DNA of 64,000 nt. It comes from Leptoclinus maculatus. Its lineage: Eukaryota > Chordata > Actinopteri > Perciformes > Stichaeidae. Below are positions 22,401 through 33,100 of this stretch, one piece after another; positions within the stretch are counted from its first letter, which is position 1; each line of letters begins with the position of its first letter. The position numbers and the translations under genes are program-made. Location: the NCBI GenBank assembly GCA_032191485.1, contig JAVDOI010000044.1, positions 512,001 through 576,000 on the forward strand, read 5' to 3'. The notes beneath the pieces are model-generated. The model was not told the DNA's origin. It was given only the letters and a program-made list of their open reading frames with translations, and searched no databases.

Positions 22401-23620
22401 AAAGATAAAGTCGTATAGGAGCTTGAGAAAAGAGCAGCTTTACTGTAGACTCAATTTACTGCAACTAAAGAAAATTAGAGACAAAATGGTTATAATTCAT
22501 CACTTAAATGACAAAGAACTGATTTTCCATGATTTATATCAGGACTCTCAAATGAAAGAATAGTTGGGTTATGGTTCTTGTCCAGCAGGAGTTAACGCCT
22601 CATTATAATTTGTCATTTATTTCATGAGATTGTAGCCACTTCTTATTTCTTTATGTTGATTCTTGTCGCCTCGTAATGTTTGTTCCAAAAAGAACCAGAT
22701 CCTAAATCCAATTTTTTTTTTCACTGAATTATAAATTAACATACTTACTTTTTGAGATATGTCATCTTATTTAGTCTTTCTTGATTTCTTCTTTTCTCTT
22801 CATCAGAATGAACCAGAACTTCCGGACGGTGTTTTTGTTTCAGGGGGAACATTCGGGCTTCATCAGGGAGTTCAAAAAGCGACATCCCAGGATGCTGCAG
22901 TCTCTAAAAGACCTGGAGGAGAATGCTGTTCAGCTAGACAATATGAATTTGGGGGCAAAGATCTCCAGTGTGGCAGGTAGCTCAGTGGGGGCAGTTGGAG
23001 GTGTGCTTTCCATCGTTGGTTTGGCATTAATTCCTGTAACAGCTGGAGTGTCTCTAGCTCTGACAATGACTGGGGTGGGGCTGGGAATTACCAGCGGAGT
23101 CAACAGTGCGGTCACCACTGCCACAGAGATTGGTGTAAACCATAAACATCAGAAGAAAGCCAGTGAGATCTTCCAGAGCTTCATGGAGGATGTGCAGAGT
23201 CTCCAGGATTGTCTGGGCAATATGCTTTGTAAAGCTGGTGCTATTGGAAACAGTATTGATTCACCTGTTGATTTTGCCTCAGCTGTTAAGGTGTCCAAGG
23301 TGGCGGCAGATATCCCCGATATTGGTAAGGCAGCAGTCAAAGGGCCTCTTGCCCTCTCCAAAACGGCCAGGGCCGGTCTCATCGGAGTCAATGCTCTCTT
23401 CCTTGGCATGGATGTCTTCTTCATCTGTAAAGACAGCATCAGTCTGGCCAAAGGCAGCGAGGCCGAAGTCTCACAGTTCATCAGAGCCAGAGCCACACTT
23501 TGGTGCTCAGAGATGGACTCATGGCAGAAGATCTATGACTTCCTGTGCAAAGGTCTGCCGACATCAAAGAAAGATAAAGCTGTCCTGGAGACGCCATTTT
23601 ATCCAGAGAGGGAGATCTAG
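19412..23620 (+). CDS. apol: Apolipoprotein-L-like protein, array copy 3 (internally deleted)
   Basis: Exons 19412-19425, 20403-20999, 21080-21199 and 22807-23620 give 514 aa, with the same borders and phases as copy 2. The start MSAAR is identical. The ApoL hairpin (GAKISSVAGSSVGAVGG and onward) is intact. Downstream of it, two in-frame deletions remove 17 residues (QDCL now joins GNML-CKAG) and 24 residues (AVKV joins SK-VAADIP); together these account for the 41-residue difference from copy 1. The protein ends EREI like copy 1, without the tail and CaaX box of copy 2. Exon 2 is mosaic: EWMLEREKELEMMMDIK is copy-1-like, then DRADSIDLSIDHVTQSENRF is copy-2-like. All frames stay open, which argues for function or for recent formation. 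Confidence 0.87.
19870..20210 (+). repeat. Degenerate 'tctctttgtag' minisatellite, intron 1 of copy 3
   Basis: Same family, position and length as in copy 2 (11440-11780), with small indels. Confidence 0.7.
21490..22158. mobile_element. Foldback MITE in intron 3 of ApoL copy 3
   Basis: Near-identical to 13150-13825, with the centre at about 21819. It is shared between copies 2 and 3 at the same site, so it was present before they split. It is flanked by the same 'gttagcatgct' repeat halves. Confidence 0.75.
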
Positions 23621-24214
23621 AGACAAAATCTCCGTCTGATGAAGTGGAACAAAGTAGGGTTGTGTAGTAGATAGCGGTCAGTGAACAGATTGATTGGATT
23701 TATACATCATTTGTGACTATGAGGCTTGTCTCAATACATAATGTCATTCAGTAATATACATTTCATTAAGAATAATTGTAAGATAGAAATACCAGGCTAC
23801 TTAAGACTAGAAATGCCATTTTCTGCCTTTTCCAATGATTCAATGTGTGTTTTTGCTTTATAATCATTTACTGTCTTTTAAATAAGATCAGAGCACATTA
23901 TGTGGTATTATGCTGTTAAGTTGCCTTTTCTGCTTAAGTTTCAACACTGAGAGGCCAAATCACATCAGTACTCAGATGTTTGCTTCATGCAACATGAGAA
24001 TAATTTAGTTTCAGACACTGGAACCAATTTTACAAAGTTTAGGTGTCAGTTGAGGTACTTTCTTGTCTTTGCCATGTGTTATTGTTGCAATGAAAGAACC
24101 ACATACAATAAATGTATCTAACTTCAGGACAATTTGACTTCCTTCATATAATATATATATACAAAGGAGTAATAGCAAAATATTTTTTTGTACAATATTC
24201 AGATTTTTACGGTT

Positions 24215-24220
24215 AATAAA
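24215..24220 (+). terminator. Probable polyadenylation signal of ApoL copy 3 (AATAAA)
   Basis: AATAAA is followed by a GU-rich stretch (tgtgttctgttcc) about 30 bp on. It is about 595 bp after the stop codon. The copy-1 equivalent is ATTAAA. Confidence 0.55.
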
Positions 24221-24668
24221 GAGATTCCCTCCACTTCTTGTATAATGTGTTCTGTTCCTTAATTTAGGGAAACAAAGGCAGATTGTCTGTTTCAGATGAA
24301 GAAGATATTTTCATCACTTCCGACACAAAAAGAAAGCAAAACCACTGATTTCTACAAGCCTGTTTTAAGTATGCATTTACACCATAGCATGGCATAGAGA
24401 TATAAACATAGAGATCTGTTTGCAATTCATTGCAAGTTTGTTAAGACTCTCAGCAGTAACAAAGCCTCAAGGACACTCTCGCATTAGAGACCCCAGCTTG
24501 TTGCGGGGCCCTTAGGTCAAACCTTGTTTTAAGGCCTTTAAAAATCTTAGATAAATCAATACATTTACATTTACATACATACACAATAGGACTTTATTAG
24601 ACATTTGAACATTCGCCATGTGAGAAAATGTCATATTGGAAATATTTTTACAGGCTGCAAAATACTGT
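24221..24668. other. Spacer after ApoL copy 3, shared with copy 1 flank
   Basis: This region matches 8256-8460 and then 9240-9390, skipping the intervening 780 bp. No gene was seen. Confidence 0.55.
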
Positions 24669-24717
24669 AACCAGTAGAATCAAAACACTGTTTGATTGTG
24701 TTTTGGTTCTACTGGTT
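24669..24717. repeat. 19-bp hairpin with one wobble pair
   Basis: AACCAGTAGAATCAAAACA (24669-24687) pairs with TGTTTTGGTTCTACTGGTT (24699-24717), with one mismatch that is a G-U pair in RNA, around an 11-nt loop. It could be a short MITE or a transcribed hairpin. No known family was recognised. Confidence 0.6.
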
Positions 24718-26335
24718 GCTGTTTATTAGTGTTGGCCGGTTTTATTTGTGGCTTCAGGTCAAGCTTCACCACAGAGGATCTGTGGCTGCTGAGCCCAGCT
24801 GTGATCCTGTGAGCTTCATGCAACCCACGATTGAGGCGAAAAATATTGTTTGCCACTGTTGTTTTTGTTTGTTTTGGATAATTTGCTTTGTTTTCTTTCA
24901 TTAATCTACGTTCTTTGTGTATATTAATTTTGGTGTCTTGCAGAAGTTTACTGCTTAGTCTGATGGTGGTTCGTGATTCTGAGGATCTTGTGAACTCATC
25001 ATATTTTCCTGTATGAGGATCAGTGTCCTCAGGATCTAGGAGCAGTGAGTAGGCGCTGGGTTTGTAATTTCACATTAACAGCCATTGTTACCCAAAATTA
25101 TCCAAGATGATTCAAAATCTGAACTGTTTTTTTTCTTCCTTTTTTGGCTAAACCAAAACTGCAGTGTGCACATTGAGGGACCTGCTGACTTGTCTTGGTT
25201 CATCCCTGCTAAACTCAAGTGCTGCATAGAGACTGTACTTGTCTTTCTTTCTCACTCCAATAATGAGCAGTGAACTTTAGGAATTGAGAGGCTGATAAGG
25301 AGCAGGAACGAGCAGCGGCCAACTCTCAGTCAGAATTGGATTCAGATCCAGATCCTGGTTGCCCGGATGGTTCTCCATACACTGTTCACAAGGATCCTGA
25401 ATGTGTACTTTAATCCCAGCTATTCTCCAAGATCGTTACAATTGCTCAACATCTTATATATCTTTGCAACAAAGTTTGTTTTCTAGAAAACTTTAGGATG
25501 TCACTGTACGTTTTCACATTGGCAGCGCCTCCAAACTAACTTCTTAGGAAACAGTTAGTTAAACGTGTGCTCCACCTAAATCTTTGCAGAGCTTTCCTCC
25601 CGCTGTACTGCGGTTGTTGCTTTGCTAGCTTCCAGACCTAATGACATTTTGTCTGGAGCCTGCTAGAAATGGCCGGGTAACCCTACCCTTGCAGAGTTAA
25701 TGACCAGTGCGAGCGCTTTAATAGAACCCCTCTATGTATCTTTAGCTAAGCAGAGGAACCGAGTATCTCCCACATGTCTTGTTTATCTGTAACACCTCTC
25801 TGCATCAATCCATCAATCCATCAATCCGTCTTCTTTCTAGATGTTCTCCTAAGATGCTTGGGGCCCCTGAGGTCTACCGGGTTGTGAGACCCCCCTGAAC
25901 TGGCTGTAGTAAGTCCTCCTGATCTCTTTAACCGGTTCATGGTGGTCCTGTGTTCAGTCTCACTGGGTCTCTTCCTCCGCATCTTGTAGTGCTTCTTTGT
26001 TCTGTTCTTCTGTTTACTGTTTATAATATAGATGTATAGATATATAGCTATATAGATTCAAGTGTTTGTGATCAGAGGAGTGATTTTATTCCAACTCATT
26101 GATGTGCTTTTTCTTTTTCATTGAAAGTCTCCAGAAGAGTTTGTAACATTGAAACATCAACACTGTTATATTTCAAGCTTACTGTTGGTGGCAGTGTCTA
26201 CCCAGCTGTAATTTCAGATATAGGTCTATACAGGAAGAAGCCAATAACATGTAGGAATCAAAGTCCAGCTGCTCTACCTGTGAGCTGAGAGGCTTTTCTG
26301 GTCTTTAACGTTTCTCTCATTGTTCTGTGTGATTC
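24718..26335. other. Region upstream of the sulfotransferase gene
   Basis: No coding region was recognised. A non-coding first exon of the sulfotransferase probably lies here, because its start codon sits 8 bp inside an exon with an acceptor (gtgtgattcag). A short (CATC/AATC)n run lies near 25805-25830. Confidence 0.4.
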
Positions 26336-26344
26336 AGAGGAAAC

Positions 26345-27477
26345 ATGGAGAAGATCAACGACCATCTCTGCAGGTACAAAAACTACAACTTTGGTGTTGG
26401 TCTCACAACTCCAGAGTACATGGATTCCCTCCAGAGCTTTGAAATTCGAGATAGTGACGTACTCCTCGTCACTTATCCAAAGTCAGGTGAGTGAGACAAA
26501 CTCTTCTGCATCGCATTACTTACATTTATTTCATTCATTTATTTTCCTTCCATTGCTGGGAACACATTTACTGATCAGGTATTGTGTCTCGTGATGACCC
26601 ACAGGTACCATATGGACTCAACAGATCATCATCTCCATCTGTGAGTTGGACGGGGGTCTAAATAAATATCCAAACAACTTGGAGCAGATGCCGTGGCTGG
26701 AGTACACGGAGGGGCGAGAAGATTACGCCCTACGACCTTCTCCACGGCTCTTCTCCTCTCACCTCACCCCGGCTCTCATGCCCCCAGGACTGAAGGACAA
26801 GAAGGCAAAGGTCAGGAGTCCAAATCAGAATGAATATGCGTATAATAGCTTCCCTTTACTATTTATTCCATACCCTATATAATGCACTGTACTGCTATTT
26901 ACGCCTCTGGTTGGATGCTAAATTGCATTTCGTTGTCTCAGTACTTGTTGTTTAAACTATTCTAATCTGGACGAAGTATTCAGATGTTGTACTTAAAAGT
27001 AGAAAAACAGTCTAAATATACTCCCTGTAAATGTAAAGGTTCAGGGGCCTGTTTCACAAACAATATTTTAGACTGGTCTGTAGTATTAGGCCAGTCTTAA
27101 TTTTCATATCTAGTATAAAAACACGCTAAGATACAAATTTAAATGATCGGCATGGAGGAGAGAGTGGTATGTACTCATCTCTGGGCGGATTTGTTTTTAT
27201 GTCAGATTATCTACGTGATGCGGAATCCAAAGGACAACATCGTCTCCTATTACCACTTCAGTGGTAACAGTGGCCTCCTGGAGACTCCCAAGAGTTTTGA
27301 GGACTTCTTTGAGCGGTATCTGATGGGAAATGGTAAAGAGCCTCAACGGCAGAATCTGGAAGATGATAACCATCTGATCATGATGAAGAAGTAACAGAAA
27401 GATTGGAAACAACTTTTATATGAAAAAAAGTTTGTATTGTGTGTGTTGACAATACCTGCACTTGTTTATGGACAGTT

Positions 27478-27511
<34 letters not shown>

Positions 27512-29497
27512 TTTTCCAACGTACTATACTTTTATCGAGATTACATGACTATGACTTTTTATGACTTTTTTCGACATACTGAGCGATGACGTACTATACT
27601 ATGACTGTTTGATGACTTTTTAATGGCATACTACGAGTATTTCATGAACTAGGCAAGGCAAGTTTATTCATAACACATTTCAGCAACATGTTTACATAAA
27701 ACATGTTGAGATTAGAAAAAAGTGCAAAAGAAACATTCTAAAAGGACATTCATATACAATTACGACTTTACATTAAAATCCAAGAGAATAGAACGTAAAA
27801 CCAAGCTACAATAGAATACGACGGGTATATGATACAAGAATATAAGGTAGTGTAATGTCAGGAAATATTTTAATAAAAGGAAGCAGCAAGCACTTAAGTT
27901 TTCAATCTTGATTTAAAAGATATACTGTATATATATTTTTGTTGTTTTTCAACATACTATACTATAATCATGTCATGTCGATAAAAGTCGTTACATGCCT
28001 TTTAACGAAGTACTATACGATGACTTTTTAATTAATTTCACAACAACATACTATATTATGACTTCTTACACATTTTTAAAGAAACTTCTTTATGACATAA
28101 CTTTTGTCTTATCACTTTATTGCATGCTATACTATATTTGTTTACTTTTTGTTACATATAACATGGCATTTTTTTTAAAGATGTACTCTACAACTTTTTG
28201 ACATTTTTCAGACATACCATAATTATTTATGACATACTATACAATGCTTTTTATTACTTCTTAATGTTATATGCCATGCTTTTTTATGACTGCTTAACGG
28301 CATTCTATACGAAGACTTTTTATGACAAAGCAAATCAAGTTGATGTTTTTCAGATATGTGGCTCAGTGACTCCTGCTGTCCTCATGTCGAAGTGTCCGTG
28401 TGTTAGACACTTGATCCCAAGTTGCCCCCTGGGTGCGTTACAGCAGCCCACTGCTCCTATAATGCTTAGGATGGGTTTAATGCAGAGGTCAAATGTATTA
28501 TTTAATAAAAGGCAGCGGCAAACAGAAAAGTCGTCGGTCTTGATTTAAAGATGTGAGGGTTGCAGCTGAACTGTAGTTTTCTGGGAATACTATACAACTT
28601 TTCTATAAGATTATATTCTGACTTTTATGAGACGCCATACTGTACTATGATTTTAGTGTGTTTTAGTAGTTACAGCGCTTGCCAAATAATCACAAAATCT
28701 CGATTCTGCCTGGGGAGCTTTTATACTTAAAATGATATCCTCTCTCTCTCTACCCCCTATTTCTACACTGTCCTGTCAAATAACATGACATTTGTATGTA
28801 TTTTGTGTCATAGTACCATGATATTCATATTTCCACAGCATATATTCTATATTTTATGGTGCACTATAACTTAGACCTTTCTGTGACGTGCACATTACGC
28901 CTTGTGTAAAACCGATGTATCCATTATACAGTTGGAGCATCTTCCTGGTTCGACCACATCAGGGAGTGGCATTCAAAGAGCGACCAGTACAACATCCTCT
29001 TCCTGACCTACGAGGACATGATTCTAGTACGATGTGGTTGTTCAGCATTTGTTTGGTTCGGAAATATAACATTTTAAATTCTAATAAAATATTTGTCAGC
29101 GTCTAAACTTTTGGACTTCTGATTTCTCTTTTAGGACCTGAAGGTGGCAGTAACTAAGATCTGCAACTTCTTAGGGAAACACCTGAGTGAAGCAGCCATT
29201 GAGCAAGTTGTGGGAAAAGCCACATTTAGGAACATGAAGAAAGACTTAAAAGCCAACTATGAGTTTCTGCCAGAAGAAAAGGTGAAGAAGGACTTCATGC
29301 GCAAAGGTAACGTTAACATGACCGCAGCTCCTGTGCAGGAAAATACAAACAGATATCTGGTCTAGTTGTGTTTTTAATTCATTGCAGGTAAGATCGGCGA
29401 CTGGAAGAATACTTTTACTGCCGCTCAGAGTCAAAGAGTTGATCAACTGCTTCACGAGAGACTCGGTGATACGTCTCTGGAGTTCATCTGGGAGTAA
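26345..29497 (+). CDS. Cytosolic sulfotransferase, SULT3-like (amine sulfotransferase-like)
   Basis: Exons 26345-26486, 26605-26810, 27206-27332, 28932-29026, 29135-29306 and 29388-29497 give 283 aa with consistent phases. The 127-nt and 95-nt exons are typical of vertebrate SULT genes. The enzyme would move sulfate from PAPS to small hydroxyl or amine substrates in the cytosol. Visible motifs are the 5'-phosphosulfate loop TYPKSGTIW (43-51), the likely catalytic His100 in SSHLTP, RNPKDN (122-127) and Ser130 for the 3'-phosphate, and RKGKIGDWKN (246-255). The start MEKINDHLCRYKNYNF suits SULT3/SULT6-type fish proteins; I favour SULT3 but not firmly. The usual dimer motif KxxxTVxxxE reads KNTFTAAQSQ here (Val to Ala, Glu to Gln). 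The exon 4 donor (gtacga) is weak. The gene converges on eif3d. Confidence 0.9.
27333..28931 (+). repeat. Repeat-filled intron 3 of the sulfotransferase gene
   Basis: Irregular repeats of 'tactatactatgactttt' fill 27530-27650 and 27950-28340. They are split by a fish repeat beginning 'ggcaaggcaagtttatt' (about 27650-27910). Another common fish repeat with 'gcagcccactgctcct' lies at about 28370-28560. An (AT)n run is at 27477-27511. No extra exon was seen. Confidence 0.6.
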
Positions 29498-29625
29498 GCA
29501 GAGCAACCTCACCAACCTTAAGATGTTTACACGGTTGTAATACTTACACCTACAGAAGCTGTTAATATCTTATGATAAGCATCACAATAACACCTTCTGA
29601 CCTGGAAGAAATGAACACGATCACT

Positions 29626-29631
29626 AATAAA
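29626..29631 (+). terminator. Polyadenylation signal of the sulfotransferase gene
   Basis: AATAAA lies 129 bp after the stop codon, with a downstream 'ttgttgtctt' GU-rich stretch. It is only 21 bp from the opposing signal of eif3d. Confidence 0.65.
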
Positions 29632-29652
29632 CTTGGTTGGCCAATCTGTTGT

Positions 29653-29658
29653 CTTTAT
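29653..29658 (-). terminator. Candidate polyadenylation signal of eif3d
   Basis: AATAAA on the - strand (TTTATT on +), about 455 bp after the eif3d stop codon. An alternative is the TTTATT near 29889. If the former is used, cleavage would fall in or near the 3' end of the sulfotransferase transcript. Confidence 0.5.
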
Positions 29659-30112
29659 TGAACGTCAAAAGGAAATGAACTTGTTTCTTTACGTATGATG
29701 AAGGCTTGCTTTAGTCACTGAGCTGACTCCACACTTTAGTTCTCTTCTTCTAGAATGAGAGAAAAGAAAACAGGATTAATATGGAAACAAGGTTCAGATA
29801 ACTGCTGCGTTTCAGAATGTTACAAGGAAGCAGGCACACTGTACTTTAACCACCTTTGATGAAAGTGAATGACGGCAAAAACTAAACATTTATTGGGACC
29901 GATTCACAATTCAAATTGGGTTTTTTTCTTCGACAAAAGGCGACTTAAACATGATTGAAATATCATGCTTTTAGGATTTCATGTGCTATATTGTTTTGCA
30001 CTAATAAAATTATACAAGATAAATTGCCCTAAAGTGAAACATTAGTTTTATGACATTGATGGTAAAACTATACAAACAATATGGTATTCATCTGCGTCTG
30101 TACATACATTAA

Positions 30113-33100
30113 CTAAATCTCACCCTCACCCTCTTCCTCCTCATCCTCTTCATCGTCTTCTTCTTCCTCCTCTTCATCAGAGCTGAAGGTCCCATCAGGC
30201 AGGCTGTACACCCGAATCACTTGCTGTTGACAAAAACAGAATATCGACCCATCAGCACAACAATTCACAACTACGTGTAAAACTGCGTTGTTAATGCATC
30301 CCTGAGGAGTGACTGACGGCTCACCTTGTTGGGGTCCTTGAGGATGAGGTACTTGCCCTCATCCAGCTTGCGGCAGATGTCGATGACGCAGCGGAGGATT
30401 CCCCAGGCGTTCTCCATGCTCAGGTTGATCTGGCTGGCGAACTCGTTGGGTTTGAACTGCTGGGTTCCCAGGACGACGTGACGAGCGGAGTCCTTTGCGT
30501 GGTACCGAGACACGTACCTGAAGAGCACACACAGATGCAACGACTAGTCAGTCCACGCTTACACAAACTGTTAGAATGTCTGCTTATTGTCTCTATACAG
30601 GTAACTGAAGCTTTCATTGAAGACATTAGTTTGTGTCCTGGAAACCAGCAGAGCAGATGTTTACAGAGGCAAAGGACAGATATAAGGAGTTTGTTTCAGG
30701 CGGCGTGTTTGTTGATGTGATAAGAGTGAAAACTTGGATCAAGTCCACTCAGCAAAGTTATCAAGATAACACGGTAAACCTGCTTCTTAAAGCAGCTTTG
30801 TGAAAGTAACATGAAAGCTGCCTCCAGTGAGTCACCTGTGGATTACTTTAGTTAATGCTAGCAGCCTGCTGTATGATAGTGGGGATGCCTACTCACGGTT
30901 CACACACATTTATTTTTTCTGACTTTGAGGGAAATTGTCATGACCGTACACTTTCTGAACCATCGGTGCAAACATAATAAATGGGTCGCCGCCTTTAGTG
31001 TGGCTAGCTGGCGCTGCCTCTCCCATGTTCGAAATGTCAAACGTTTTACTACATAGACGACGTCTTTCTCAAGCCAGATAAGTTACGAGACCAAATGGTC
31101 CTCAAAAAGTACACGGTGCAACTCAGGCCGGACTCTGACGTTACCCCACACAAACTGATCTGCCCCCACATTTACGTATTGTTGGGGCAGATCAGTATTA
31201 AGTATTATTTAAGTACTGGTCACAAAACATCCATTTTTCAAATATACAAAAACTTGTAAACGTGCTCAGTTCACAAGGTACACCTACATACAACAGTCCT
31301 GCAATAAAGCCTCCCTTCATGAAGATTATAACGTTTATTGTTTTGTTGAAAAGTTTGTGGTTCTAATGAATACCTGCAGATGTTTCTATTATTTTGTCCA
31401 CCTCATTTATTTCAGTGAGGATCGGCTAAATAACAAAAACAACGCAATGATTTATAGCAGGACGGTTTATTAGACTGCATTAGTTTAAGCTAGGTGTGCC
31501 TAATAAACTGATAACTGACTGTATATCTCTAAATAAACAACAGAAATGATCTTAAGTAACAATGTTATTTGTGCTGAATGCTCTTGGTGACACTATGGTA
31601 GAAGCTAAACATAGTATTATAATCTGGCTTCCATCTCCTGTATTCGTCATATATATACATACAGTGTAACAGTATCTCATGCGTCTCCTCACCCCAGTTT
31701 CAGGTACTCGGATCCAGCCAGCATGGCGCAGCAGGTCCAGCGGGCCAGTTTGTAGCTGTTGTTCTTCAGCTCGGTGGCCAGGACGGCTCCTCTCTGAGAG
31801 TCCAGCTTCTGACGCCAGTCCACCCCGTTACAATGCTGAAGATACAACAGAGACAAAAACAGTTAGTTTTCAAAATGTAAAAAGACATTGTTAATATTCT
31901 TAACAGAACTGAATCCAGTCGGATTATCGAAGGATGGTTTTTGTGGTTATTGCTTGACCTAAATATCATATAATATAATGTAAAGTAGCACAGGACTTCT
32001 CCATGCTGCCTTACCCTGGAGTCCCACTCGTTGAGAGTCTTGACGTTAATGAAGGACACTTCTCCGTTGGCACCAGTCATCACTCCGTCGTGTTCACAGC
32101 GAACAATCAGATCAATGTCTTCCCCGAGCTTCCACTGGCGGTACCTAAAAAACACAAACAAGCTGTCAGCCTGAGAGGAACCTGTTATTACAGCCAACAG
32201 CAGTTTGATTGTCTTGTGATAATAGGATAAAAAACATCTAATATTTCACATTCAAGTATCTTATCAGTACTTTACACCATGTACAGGCTGACAGATGTTA
32301 AGTAAACCTAACCACAGGGGTCAGTGCTACCTGTAGGCCACAGATGCCACCTCGCTCTTGTCCGCATCCTCCTCCACAAATGGGTTGGAGGTAGGAAACT
32401 TGTACCGCTCTCCACCCTGAATAAAAGAAGAAGAAAACCACGACACATGTTCATAAAATAGTCAAAAGGAAGATGATCAATTTGTAACGTACAACTACAG
32501 ACAAACCATGTATTACTGGAGGCACTCGCTGAAGCAAAGGTTTGACATTTTGGGTAATACGTTCATATGCGTTTTAAAAGGAGTTAGATGAGGAAATTGT
32601 CTGTCTGCTGCAGCTGGCTAGCTTAGCACAAAGACTGGAAACAGGTTGGGGGTTTAACTCGAGTGCGTTCTCACCACGCGTAAACACTGCTGGCTGAAGT
32701 TGTGGTTGATGTACGTGGCCTCCATCGCCAAGTTACGAGGAGAGTTGAAGGAGTTGCCCTCATCCTGCGGCGGCTCGTTGGCGGTCTCACTCACGGTGAG
32801 CAGATCTGAGAGGAGCAGTTACAGATGTTACAGATGTTACAGCAGTAATGCAACAATGGCTGGTAAAATGCAGTGGTGGAAGTAAATAAAAAGGAGGATT
32901 GTCTCAACACAGACAGGAAACACTGTCAGCGCCTCACCAAAGTCAGAGTTGTCTCTCTTATCAAAGAACAGCTTGTTGCCGACTCTCTGCACGATGATGT
33001 CCCAGGAGTTGACTGAGCGTGTGCAGCACATCAAGGTGGCCAAGATGGCGTCCGTGGCAAACACATTGCCCTGAGTCTTAGCCAGCTGAAAGAGAACAAC

